From contig JAVJSU010000099.1 in assembly GCA_040219275.1 (NCBI GenBank), positions 124,001-188,000 of the forward strand: DNA of 64,000 bases, written 5' to 3'. Within the stretch, counting starts at the first letter, position 1; each line of letters opens with the position of its first letter. The notes under the pieces were generated by a model. That model was not told where the DNA came from. It saw nothing but the letters and a program-made list of their open reading frames with translations, and searched no databases. Position numbers and translations under genes: made by a program. This document shows positions 9,251 to 17,709 of this stretch, in pieces. Source of the DNA: JAVJSU01 sp040219275. Lineage in GTDB: Bacteria; Chloroflexota; Anaerolineae; Aggregatilineales; Phototrophicaceae.

Positions 9251-9835
9251 TTAAACCCGCTCTACGATAAAGACGTTCTCAAGGAAATTCTTTAAGATTC
9301 GTGGACCAAAGGTCGTTAAGATACTTTCTGGATGAAACTGTACGCCCACCACCGGATGCTCAACATGCCTGAACGCCATGATCTCACCAGATTCAGTAAA
9401 TGCAGTTACACTCAAGCAATCTGGTAAACTTTGTTCCTCAACGATCAAACTATGATAGCGAGTGGCTTCAAACGGGCTAGGAATACCTGTAAAAAGTGGA
9501 TCATGTTTGTGGTAAATCATGCTCGTTTTACCGTGCATCAAGCGCCCTGCCCGCGTGACGATCCCACCATATGCTTGCCCGATGCACTGATGCCCCAAAC
9601 AAACTCCTAAGATCGGCACTGTCGCACCAAGTTCGCGGATTACATCCAGCGATACACCTCCGTCATCAGGATTACCGGGACCCGGTGAGATGACGATATG
9701 CGATGGCGACATCTGTTTAATCTCATCTAATGTGGTCTGATCATTGCGAATCACTTTGAGATCCGCGCCGATTTCACCCATTTGTTGCACAAGGTTGTAA
9801 GTAAAACTATCGTAATTGTCGATGACAAGGATCAT
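9251..9835 (-). CDS. trpG: anthranilate synthase glutaminase subunit
   Basis: TrpG supplies ammonia from glutamine to TrpE. The 194-residue class I amidotransferase has the nucleophile cysteine in GVCLGHQCIGQ near residue 79 and the His-Glu pair in VQFHPESILT near residue 170. The oxyanion region SPGPGNPDDGG is intact. It may also serve folate synthesis as PabA; no separate pabA is visible here. It overlaps the phosphatase-like gene by four bases, which separates it from trpE. Confidence 0.96.
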   Translation of the reverse strand: MILVIDNYDSFTYNLVQQMGEIGADLKVIRNDQTTLDEIKQMSPSHIVISPGPGNPDDGGVSLDVIRELGATVPILGVCLGHQCIGQAYGGIVTRAGRLMHGKTSMIYHKHDPLFTGIPSPFEATRYHSLIVEEQSLPDCLSVTAFTESGEIMAFRHVEHPVVGVQFHPESILTTFGPRILKNFLENVFIVERV

Positions 9836-10497
9836 TTCTCTGACTCCACTTCTGGCATATACCGGCTCTCTAAGCCTTCAAGATGCGTTGTATCGTTGGC
9901 GGCAGTCAACTTCCAACTGCCGTTATCAGCACGGGTAATAGTCGTCACGGATGAATTCCCGAATGGCACTTCGGTTAAATCAAGATCCGGAATAAGCGTT
10001 TCCATCAAGACGCGGATCGCGGTCGTATGGGTCAATATGCCGACGTTGATAGGGTCTTTTTCCTTATCCCATTTTTTGACAATCTCTTTGAATGCTGATT
10101 GAACACGCTTGCGAACATCATCCCGCGATTCCCCACCACCGGGTATGCGATAGGTGTTGATGTCATCCAGCATGGATTGATACTCATCCGCATACCAGTC
10201 ACGTACTTCCGGCAAAATCATGCCCTGCCAGTGACCAATATTGCGCTCTCGCCATCGTTCATCAAATATCGGCGTAAATTGCAACTGTTCACCGATGATA
10301 TTCGCACTTTCAATTGCGCGTTTTGTATCACTTGAATACATTGCATCTACACCCAAGTTGCGAATAAATCCGGCTAACCGTTTAATTTGCTGACGACCCA
10401 ATTCATTTAAGGGAATGGCAACCCAACCTTGCCAACGCCCGTTCAAATTCCAATCTGTTTCGCCGGGGCGAATGAACATCACACGTTTTAATGCCAT
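9832..10497 (-). CDS. histidine phosphatase-like protein lacking the catalytic histidine
   Basis: This 221-residue protein has the phosphoglycerate-mutase/histidine-phosphatase fold: PGETDWNLNGRWQGW, PLNELGRQQIKRLAGF, the SSDTKRAIESA motif, ERNIGHWQG, GGGESRDDVRKRV and THTTAIRVL. The signature RHG that carries the phospho-accepting histidine reads RPG here, while the surrounding arginines, glutamate and second histidine are kept. It is therefore probably not a working phosphatase. The ATG at 10497 is chosen because GGAG lies nine bases upstream; an in-frame TTG at 10512 overlaps that site. It is co-transcribed between trpE and trpG. Confidence 0.9.
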   Translation of the reverse strand: MALKRVMFIRPGETDWNLNGRWQGWVAIPLNELGRQQIKRLAGFIRNLGVDAMYSSDTKRAIESANIIGEQLQFTPIFDERWRERNIGHWQGMILPEVRDWYADEYQSMLDDINTYRIPGGGESRDDVRKRVQSAFKEIVKKWDKEKDPINVGILTHTTAIRVLMETLIPDLDLTEVPFGNSSVTTITRADNGSWKLTAANDTTHLEGLESRYMPEVESEK

Positions 10498-10565
10498 CGT
10501 AAATTTCTCCAAATTTTCGTTCCGTTACCCATAGACATACCATTAAATGCCTATAGTTGCGAAAA

Positions 10566-12083
10566 CTACATAAGTCCACGTTCGGCAAAATCAATCGCCA
10601 CTGCCATTCCTTTAGCTTTGTTGATCGTTTCTTCGTATTCAGTAGCAGGATCACTGTCCGCGACAATGCCCGCGCCTGCCTGTATGTACACGCGATCTCC
10701 ACGCATTACGAGCGCCCGAATGGTAATGCAGGTATCCATTGACCCATCCAGGCTAAAATAACCAACCGCCCCACCGTATGGTCCACGGCGTGTGCCTTCA
10801 AGTTCTTCGATAATCTCCATCGCTCGCACTTTCGGCGCACCGCTGAGTGTGCCAGCAGGGAATGTTGCACGGAATAGGTCGAAAGCATCCATGTTGTCGC
10901 GCACCTTACCCTGCACCTGACTCACAATGTGCATGACATGCGAGTAACGTTCAACGGTCATCATATCGGTAACTTTGACCGATCCGTATTCGCTAACCCG
11001 TCCAAGGTCGTTACGCCCAAGATCAACCAGCATGACATGTTCGGCACGTTCTTTCGGATCGGCAAGCAAGTCTTTTTCCAACTGCTTGTCTTCTTCATCC
11101 GTCGCGCCGCGTTTACGCGTTCCAGCAAGCGGACGATTGGTGGCGATCCCGTCTTCCATGCGTACCATCATTTCCGGTGACGCACCCATTAAGATAAAAT
11201 CCTGCCCGAAATTCAAATAAAACATGTAGGGTGATGGATTTAACGCCCGTACAGCACGGTAAATTGCCAGTGGGGTCGCGGTGGTACGACGGCTAAAGCG
11301 TTGTGAAATCACAATTTGAAACGCATCGCCCGCGGCAATATATTCTTTGGCGGCACGCACATTCGCTTCAAATTTTTCTCGCGGAACATTCGAAACAAGG
11401 GGTTCTTCAAGAGGTTCAGATGCAATATCAATGGGAGGAAGTTGACTGCCTAACGCAACCACAATCTGATCGATACGCCGAACAGCATCGTTATATGCGC
11501 CATCAGGATTGTCTGCATTGTTATAGGCATTTGCCATGACAATTAGCTGATGTTTCGCATGGTCAAAGATAACCAGTGTATCGGGAATCATGAACGCGGC
11601 ATCTGGCAAATCGAGTTGACGGTCTGCGGTATCGGGCAAAGTCTCAAAATATCGCACGATGTCATACCCAATAAATCCGACTGCACCGCCAATCAAGCGG
11701 GGTAAGCCTTGAAGATGAACCGGAGTAAAGCGGTCAAATTCTTGTTTGATGAAATGCAGGGGGTCTGTTCCCTGAGCGAGAGTGGTTGTGGTTGTCTTGC
11801 CATCCACGGTGTTGGAAACCACATTATCTTTAAATGTGATAATTCCACGCGGGTCAACACCGATGAACGAATAACGTCCAACTTGCTCGCCACCTTCAAC
11901 GCTTTCTAGCATGAAGTAGACATTATTAGATTGTGTTAATTTCATGAAGACCGAAACGGGTGTTTCAAGATCAGCAAGCAACGTGCGATAAACAGGTACT
12001 AAATCACCTCGTTTGAATAACTCATGCGCCGCTTCACGTGTTGGGGTTACATCAATCCGTTGACGGAGTGTTGGTGATACCAT
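10566..12083 (-). CDS. trpE: anthranilate synthase component I
   Basis: TrpE makes anthranilate from chorismate using ammonia from TrpG. The 505-residue protein has the N-terminal feedback region with MLESVEGGEQVGRYSFIG and the chorismate-binding C-terminal half with DAFQIVISQRF, GASPEMMVR, GTRKRGAT, GRNDLGRV and FPAGTLSGAPK. The start is placed at the ATG at 12083, where AAGGAGAAGG lies close upstream; the longer in-frame TTG at 12116 would include this ribosome-binding site. It is the first gene after the T-box leader. Confidence 0.97.
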   Translation of the reverse strand: MVSPTLRQRIDVTPTREAAHELFKRGDLVPVYRTLLADLETPVSVFMKLTQSNNVYFMLESVEGGEQVGRYSFIGVDPRGIITFKDNVVSNTVDGKTTTTTLAQGTDPLHFIKQEFDRFTPVHLQGLPRLIGGAVGFIGYDIVRYFETLPDTADRQLDLPDAAFMIPDTLVIFDHAKHQLIVMANAYNNADNPDGAYNDAVRRIDQIVVALGSQLPPIDIASEPLEEPLVSNVPREKFEANVRAAKEYIAAGDAFQIVISQRFSRRTTATPLAIYRAVRALNPSPYMFYLNFGQDFILMGASPEMMVRMEDGIATNRPLAGTRKRGATDEEDKQLEKDLLADPKERAEHVMLVDLGRNDLGRVSEYGSVKVTDMMTVERYSHVMHIVSQVQGKVRDNMDAFDLFRATFPAGTLSGAPKVRAMEIIEELEGTRRGPYGGAVGYFSLDGSMDTCITIRALVMRGDRVYIQAGAGIVADSDPATEYEETINKAKGMAVAIDFAERGLM

Positions 12084-12189
12084 AATTTCCTTCTCCTTAA
12101 ACCTTGTCTTATCCAACCTAGCAGTTTGAATAATTTAGAGTTTGGCTATTGTCTATGATCTACACCATAAACAAAACCACCTCATCAAC

Positions 12190-12464
12190 AAGGACGAGAT
12201 AGGAAATCCCGCGGTGCCACCTTGCTTCGACGGAACACATTCCATCGCACTTATTAGGGTACAGAAATCTGTTCGATACCCCGCGCTTTGATAACGGTAC
12301 GCCTCCGTCATCCGCTAATAGAAGTTAACCGTTCGCGGATGCAACTCCCCAGCCCATTCACTATTCCCGCGTGTACCATCTTCACAGCAACTGATGGCTC
12401 TCTGAACACCGTTTGAATAACTACTCTTCTGGATCAACGTTTTTGTTTGTATTCGATTGATATG
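12190..12464 (-). promoter_or_regulatory. T-box leader (tRNA-Trp riboswitch)
   Basis: The leader of the trp operon carries the T-box consensus TGGCACCGCG (12219-12210) in the context AAGGTGGCACCGCGGGATTT. Upstream are Stem I-like elements: AGAAGAGTAGT, AGAGAG, and GAATGGGCTGGGGAGTTGC around 12358-12341, where UGG triplets (12356-12354 or 12351-12349) could be the specifier. A terminator-like hairpin CTCGTC-CTTGTT-GATGAG followed by GTGGTTTTGTTT (12206-12170) lies downstream of the T-box. T-boxes bind uncharged tRNA and switch from terminator to antiterminator. The specifier assignment is inferred from position and from the genes controlled. Confidence 0.9.
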
Positions 12465-12470
12465 TGCGAA

Positions 12471-12499
12471 AGCGTAACGCGAATTTTGATCTATGTCAA
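12471..12499 (-). promoter_or_regulatory. promoter of the trp operon
   Basis: TTGACA (12499-12494) is a perfect -35 box, followed after 17 bases by TACGCT (12476-12471), which keeps the three most conserved -10 positions. The predicted start near 12464 would place the whole T-box structure inside the leader. Confidence 0.6.
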
Positions 12500-12595
12500 G
12501 AAACTTCCATGCAAATTTGGATTGTTGATTACATCAGACACGAAATTTTCGACAATTAGGTTTAATGTTACCTCAATGAAAAGACCGTTGGCGTT

Positions 12596-12624
12596 TTCAC
12601 AGAACCAACCATCCTCCCTATAAT
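12596..12624 (+). promoter_or_regulatory. promoter of polX
   Basis: TTCACA (12596-12601) and TATAAT (12619-12624) are separated by 17 bases, giving a near-consensus promoter divergent from the trp promoter. The untranslated leader before the GTG start of polX would be about 118 bases. Confidence 0.55.
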
Positions 12625-12748
12625 TTCTTGCTCAACAAATTCCTCTGAGATAAAAATTTACGCATTCCCATTTGTCTCTTGCTAATCATGACAATTTACG
12701 GTTTACTTCATGTTAATCAGAACACATGAGCGAGAAAAGGAACAGTCC

Positions 12749-14509
12749 GTGAAACCGTTAAGTAATCGCGAAATCGCCGATATTTTTGAGACCGTCGCCG
12801 ATATGCTCCAAATTCGTGGCGACAATATTCACCGAATCCTCTCTTATCGTCGCGCCTCGGAAACCTTACGCGAAGTCCCGCGTGATTTACGCGCTATCGC
12901 CGCCGAAAACAAGCTGGAAGAAATCAGTGGAATTGGGAGCACGCTAGCCGAAAAAATCACCGAAATGTTGGACACTGGCAAGCTCGAATTTTACGAAAAG
13001 CTGGCAAAAGAAGTCCCACCCGGCGTTGTAGACATCATGCGCGTTAACGGAGTTGGACCGAAAAAGGCGAAGCTCTTCTGGACAGAACTAGACATCACCA
13101 GTTTAGAAGCGTTAGAGAAAGCGGCGAAAGAAGAAAAGTTACGTAACTTAGCCGGTATGGGCGCAAAGAGTGAGCAGAAAATCATCGATGGGATAGAAGC
13201 TCTCGCCCGCCAAACTGGACGCGCCCGCCTCGGTGATGCTCTGCCAGCCGCTCAGGCAATACTGGACAAGTTACTCGCTCTGCCGGAAGCCCTTGAAGGC
13301 GAAATCGCAGGAAGCATCCGGCGAGGTCGTCCGACGATCGGTGATGTTGACCTGTTGATCGCCACCAACACACAGGAAGACGCAAAGCCCATCATGGATG
13401 CGTTCGTCAGCATGGAAAACGTCGCCCGCATTCTCGGTCATGGACCAACGAAAAGCTCGGTGGAGTTGCTAACGGGTTTACAGGTTGATCTACGCATTCT
13501 GGAAAAAGCACGCTGGGGAACGGCGATCAATTATTTTACAGGCAGTCAGGCACATAACGTTAGGATGCGCCAGATCGCGCTAAATAAAGGCTACAGCCTC
13601 AACGAACATGCGTTTAGCCCTGTCGATGAGACCGGAAAAATCATCGAAAGTGCGGAAAAAATCTTATGCGCGACGGAAGAAGAAGTTTACACAACGCTGG
13701 GATTGGCGTGGGTCGCACCAGAATTACGCGAAGATAGCGGTGAAATCGAAGCGGCGGAACAGGATACATTACCAAATTTAATCAACATTGAGGATATGCA
13801 AGCGGATCTCCACATGCACACGACATGGAGCGACGGCAAATTGTCGATCCGAGAAATGGCAGAAGAAGCAAAATCCCGCGGTCGCAAATATATCGTCATT
13901 ACCGATCATTCGCGCAGTCTGGGAATCGCCAACGGATTATCGATTGAGCGCCTTTTACAACAGCAAGAAGAAGTTCGGCAAGCGGACGCTGAAATTGGAG
14001 ATGGTTTCCGCGTTTTTCATGGCACAGAAATGGACATCAACGCCGATGGCACTCTCGATTATCCTGATGACATTCTGGAAAAGTTGGATTTTGTGATTGC
14101 ATCCCTACATGTCAGCTTACGACAGGATCGTGAGCAAATTACCAAGCGTCTGTTGAACGCCATCGAAAATCCGCATGTTGATCTCATCGGGCATCCCCGC
14201 GCCCAATTGATCCCTTCGCGTGAACCAGTAGACATGGATATGGACGCTGTTTTTGAGGCGGCAGTTAAACACAAAACTGCGCTGGAAATCAATGCTAACC
14301 CGCATCGGCTTGATCTTGAAGCACAATATGCGCGCAGAGCAAAAGACATGGGTATTCTACTTTCGATCAATACGGATGCTCACAGCGGGCAAGAGTTGGA
14401 TTTGATGCCCTATGGCATAACCACCGCAAGGCGTGGTTGGGTAGAAGCACAGCATGTCATCAATACGTGGTCAGTAGACAAGTTTTTAGCGTGGTTACAA
14501 AGTCGCTAA
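12749..14509 (+). CDS. polX: DNA polymerase/3'-5' exonuclease PolX
   Basis: This family-X DNA repair polymerase fills short gaps in base-excision repair and carries a C-terminal PHP phosphoesterase. The N-terminal half has helix-hairpin-helix motifs (ISGIGSTLAEKI and VNGVGPKKAKLF) and the polymerase metal site GSIRRGRPTIGDVDLL near residue 200. The PHP domain begins at ADLHMHTTWSDG near residue 350 and ends with INTDAHS, with its metal-binding histidines intact. The GTG at 12749 is preferred because AAAGG lies eight bases upstream; a longer ATG start at 12710 lacks one. At 586 residues it is of usual PolX length. Confidence 0.96.
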   Translation: MKPLSNREIADIFETVADMLQIRGDNIHRILSYRRASETLREVPRDLRAIAAENKLEEISGIGSTLAEKITEMLDTGKLEFYEKLAKEVPPGVVDIMRVNGVGPKKAKLFWTELDITSLEALEKAAKEEKLRNLAGMGAKSEQKIIDGIEALARQTGRARLGDALPAAQAILDKLLALPEALEGEIAGSIRRGRPTIGDVDLLIATNTQEDAKPIMDAFVSMENVARILGHGPTKSSVELLTGLQVDLRILEKARWGTAINYFTGSQAHNVRMRQIALNKGYSLNEHAFSPVDETGKIIESAEKILCATEEEVYTTLGLAWVAPELREDSGEIEAAEQDTLPNLINIEDMQADLHMHTTWSDGKLSIREMAEEAKSRGRKYIVITDHSRSLGIANGLSIERLLQQQEEVRQADAEIGDGFRVFHGTEMDINADGTLDYPDDILEKLDFVIASLHVSLRQDREQITKRLLNAIENPHVDLIGHPRAQLIPSREPVDMDMDAVFEAAVKHKTALEINANPHRLDLEAQYARRAKDMGILLSINTDAHSGQELDLMPYGITTARRGWVEAQHVINTWSVDKFLAWLQSR

Positions 14510-14539
14510 TCAATTTTGATGATCGTCTTAAGCAATGTT

Positions 14540-14575
14540 CCCCCTACGATTTGATGACGTTAGGGGGATTTTATT
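14540..14575 (+). terminator. terminator after polX
   Basis: CCCCCTA...TAGGGGG hairpin followed by ATTTTATTTG, 30 bases after the polX stop. Confidence 0.8.
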
Positions 14576-14638
14576 TGTAGTTTAGGGTTAATAATCGTAT
14601 CATTGGCATCAAATAGAAGATCATTTTACCAATAATCA

Positions 14639-15496
14639 ATGAGTGATAACACACAACCCATTCAGCGTGGTTCTCATGATGATGAGTCCGGCACGCGACC
14701 CACATTACCAGAGTTACCTTTAATGGATGATGAATCCAACGTCAAGGCAACACAGGCAATCACACCGCAATCACGCACGCGGGGATTGCCCCCTGCGCCG
14801 CCGCAACGCGCAGTACCGCTTCGGAATAATCCGCCTCCGCCAACAGGCAGGCAAAATGCTGTACGTTCAAATTTGCCACCCCAAACACAACAGCCACCTT
14901 ACAAAGGCTCTTCTCGTCAACATGGCAAGGCACGCGCCCGTAGAAATAGTGGTCTTTATCTGCCCATCTGGTCGCTGATTCTGATGCTTATCGTTGTGAT
15001 GGGTTTGGCGGCAGGAATCATCATGCTCGTCATTAGCCTCGGTGGCAACACCGCACCGGAGACCGCGCCTGTGGTGATATTGAGTACAGCAGTACCCTCA
15101 GAACGCCCGCAAGCATTTCCTATCTCGCCGGCAACCGCAACCTTTCCGCCTGAAGTCGATACGTTACGCAGTCCGATTGCACCACTGGTGCTCGCAGGAC
15201 CCACCGTGGTCACGCCTTTCATCTCCCCCACCCCACGCCCGATTGCTATTGGCGAAACGGTTGTGGTATCGGATGTTGGTGTGGATGAACTCAATGTCCG
15301 TGATAGCGCCGGAGTCATCGACACAACCATCGTCTTTCGCGCACCGGAAGGAACACGCTTTACCATCGTGGACGGACCACGTCAGAGTGATGGACTAACA
15401 TGGTGGATGATTCAAGACCTGTTCGATACCACACGGCGCGGTTGGGCGGCTTCAAATTATCTGCTTCCAGAAGTCAGCGCATCGACTGACGGCTAA
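14639..15496 (+). CDS. membrane-anchored SH3-like protein
   Basis: The 285-residue protein has a cytoplasmic proline/glutamine-rich disordered half (about residues 1-100), a basic stretch KARARRNSG, one transmembrane helix near residues 112-135 (LPIWSLILMLIVVMGLAAGI), a Pro/Thr-rich linker and a C-terminal domain with VGVDELNVRDSAG that looks like a bacterial SH3 domain. Such domains often bind peptidoglycan or other extracellular ligands. The topology is like that of the LCP protein encoded at 20887, suggesting a cell-envelope role. No closer function can be given. Confidence 0.8.
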   Translation: MSDNTQPIQRGSHDDESGTRPTLPELPLMDDESNVKATQAITPQSRTRGLPPAPPQRAVPLRNNPPPPTGRQNAVRSNLPPQTQQPPYKGSSRQHGKARARRNSGLYLPIWSLILMLIVVMGLAAGIIMLVISLGGNTAPETAPVVILSTAVPSERPQAFPISPATATFPPEVDTLRSPIAPLVLAGPTVVTPFISPTPRPIAIGETVVVSDVGVDELNVRDSAGVIDTTIVFRAPEGTRFTIVDGPRQSDGLTWWMIQDLFDTTRRGWAASNYLLPEVSASTDG

Positions 15497-15521
15497 AATC
15501 ACCCTTAAATTCCAACAATAA

Positions 15522-15567
15522 CCCACATTATCCAACAACGACGGTGAACTTAGTGGGATAACGTGGG
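15522..15567. repeat. 12-base inverted repeat upstream of ligA
   Basis: CCCACATTATCC (15522-15533) and GGATAACGTGGG (15556-15567) are complementary at 11 of 12 positions with a 22-base loop. No T-run follows, so it is not a standard terminator. It could be an operator or an RNA structure in the ligA leader. Confidence 0.4.
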
Positions 15568-15659
15568 AAAGCCAAATTAGAACACTTGTCCAACTCAGCG
15601 TCTCTAAGTACAATAATTGCGCGTACTGTGTTTGTAGGCAATCATTCAGGAGACGTTTA

Positions 15660-17705
15660 ATGACGGTGAAAACGGATGCGGAAAAGCGGGCTGAAGAACT
15701 CCGTGACCGCTTAAATCATTACAGCTATCTATACTATGTAACCAGCGAACCGGCGATCACCGATGCCGAATATGATGTGCTATTTGATGAATTGGTCGCC
15801 ATTGAGACAGAATATCCTGAACTCATCACACCTGATTCACCGACGCAACGTTCAGGTAGTGATCTGAGCGAAGATTTCCCCAAAGTAACCCACCCTGCGC
15901 CGATTCTCAGCCTAAACAAAGGCACAACCGCCGAAGAATTGATCGCTTGGGAAGAACGCAACCTGAAGTTATTGGCTTCCGGCACAACATTAGATTACAC
16001 ACTTGAACCCAAACTTGACGGATTAAGCATTGTCATCACCTATGAAAAGGGCATCCTGAAGCAAGCGGCGACACGCGGTAACGGGATTATCGGCGATGAT
16101 GTGACGGCGAATGTACGGACAATTCGCACCGTACCATTACGCGTTCCAGTTTCACAGAACGCCCCTGCCGCACCAGAGCTACTTGTTGTACGCGGTGAAG
16201 TCATGTTTTTGAAACAAGATTTTGCGGCACTAAATGAGCGTCAACGGGAGCAAGACTTGCCGTTGTACATCAATGCCCGTAACACCGCTTCGGGAACATT
16301 AAAGCAAAAAGACTCGCGCACAACCGCGTCTCGCCCATTGACCGCATATCTATACGCAATTGTGGACATTAGCGAAAACGATACCAACGGGAATCCATTC
16401 ATGTTGGATACACAGTGGGATAGATTGACATATTTGCGGGATTTGGGCTTCAGAATCGCCCCGGATTCCCAACTTTATCCAGCAATTTCCAACATTATCC
16501 AACAATTACCCGCATGGGAATCCCGCAGAAACCAACTTGAGTATGAAATTGATGGTTTGGTAATCAAAGTCAATGATCTGGCAATTAACCGTGAACTCGG
16601 CATTGTGGGTAAAGATCCGCGGGGTGCAATCGCCTATAAATTTGCGGCAGAACAAGTCACCACACGCCTACTTGATGTTACCGCCAATGTTGGCCGCACA
16701 GGCAAACTCACCCCGACTGCACAATTGGAGCCAGTCTTCGTGGGTGGAGTGACAGTGAGCAATGCGACCCTGCACAATTACAAATTCATCGAAGAATTAG
16801 ACATTCGTAAGGGGGATAAGGTAGTCATCAAACGTTCCGGGGATGTCATTCCCTACGTGATTGGACCGATCACATCAGAGCGCGACGGTACAGAAGAAAT
16901 CATCACTCCGCCAGAATTATGCCCATTTTGTGAGTCACCTGTTATCCAACCAGAAGGCGCAGTCGACTATTTTTGCTCCAATCCGCGGTGCTCCGAGCGG
17001 GTATTTCGTAGCATCGAATTCTTTGTGTCTCGCGGGGCGATGGATATTGAAGGCATGGGACCACAAACCGTCCGTACATTGATCGACAAAAGCTTTATCA
17101 CGGACGAAGCCGATATTTTCACACTTACCCGTGAACCTCTGTTAGAATTAGAAGGCTTCGCGGAAAAAAAGGTGGATAATTTGCTGGAGTCCATCGAACG
17201 GGCAAAAACACGCCCCTTGGATCGCTTTCTAGGGTCATTAGGAATCGACGGTGTGGGAAACACAGTAGCGGGTTTATTGGCGGATCGTTTCGGCTCCATT
17301 GATGCGCTAGCAGATGCGAGTGCGGAACACATCGAAGACATCGAAGGTTTAGGACCGATTCTCGCGCAAAATATAGTGGATTGGTTCGATGATACATTCC
17401 ATCTGGACATACTGCGAAAAATGCGCGAAGCAGACGTAAAGATGCAGTCAGAAAAACGTGAAGCCGCCAGCGATACACTCGCCGGACAAACCTTCGTGCT
17501 TACGGGCGCACTGCCAACCATGACCCGTGATGACGCAAGCGCACTCATCAAAGCGCATGGCGGTAAAGTGACTTCCAGCGTGAGCAAAAAGACGAGTTAC
17601 GTGGTCGTGGGCGATTCACCGGGGAGCAAAGCCGAAAAAGCGACTCAACTCGGTGTTACAATTTTGAGCGAAGACGATCTTAAAGCCTTAATCGGGGAAA
17701 GTTAA
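15660..17705 (+). CDS. ligA: NAD-dependent DNA ligase
   Basis: LigA seals nicks in replication and repair using NAD+. The 681-residue protein has the full domain set: Ia domain with HYSYLYYVT and AEYDVLFDELV, the adenylation lysine in EPKLDGLSI near residue 118, the OB fold with VGRTGKLTPTAQLEPV, four zinc cysteines in CPFCES and CSNPRC, helix-hairpin-helix repeats (ELEGFAEKKVDNLLESI, IEGLGPILAQNI) and a C-terminal BRCT domain from LAGQTFVLTG. AGGAGA lies seven bases before the ATG. Confidence 0.98.
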   Translation: MTVKTDAEKRAEELRDRLNHYSYLYYVTSEPAITDAEYDVLFDELVAIETEYPELITPDSPTQRSGSDLSEDFPKVTHPAPILSLNKGTTAEELIAWEERNLKLLASGTTLDYTLEPKLDGLSIVITYEKGILKQAATRGNGIIGDDVTANVRTIRTVPLRVPVSQNAPAAPELLVVRGEVMFLKQDFAALNERQREQDLPLYINARNTASGTLKQKDSRTTASRPLTAYLYAIVDISENDTNGNPFMLDTQWDRLTYLRDLGFRIAPDSQLYPAISNIIQQLPAWESRRNQLEYEIDGLVIKVNDLAINRELGIVGKDPRGAIAYKFAAEQVTTRLLDVTANVGRTGKLTPTAQLEPVFVGGVTVSNATLHNYKFIEELDIRKGDKVVIKRSGDVIPYVIGPITSERDGTEEIITPPELCPFCESPVIQPEGAVDYFCSNPRCSERVFRSIEFFVSRGAMDIEGMGPQTVRTLIDKSFITDEADIFTLTREPLLELEGFAEKKVDNLLESIERAKTRPLDRFLGSLGIDGVGNTVAGLLADRFGSIDALADASAEHIEDIEGLGPILAQNIVDWFDDTFHLDILRKMREADVKMQSEKREAASDTLAGQTFVLTGALPTMTRDDASALIKAHGGKVTSSVSKKTSYVVVGDSPGSKAEKATQLGVTILSEDDLKALIGES

Positions 17706-17709
17706 TCCA

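Noticed and set aside
10498..10512. Longer TTG start of the phosphatase-like protein
   Set aside because: The TTGGAG at this point is the ribosome-binding site for the ATG at 10497.
12084..12116. Longer TTG start of trpE
   Set aside because: The extension contains the AAGGAGAAGG ribosome-binding site of the ATG at 12083.
14956..15366. Minus-strand open frame opposite the SH3-like gene
   Set aside because: Low-complexity translation with no ribosome-binding site; a shadow of the plus-strand gene.
16967..17587. Minus-strand 206-residue open frame inside ligA
   Set aside because: It is antisense to a strongly conserved gene and its Ser-rich translation has no domain pattern.
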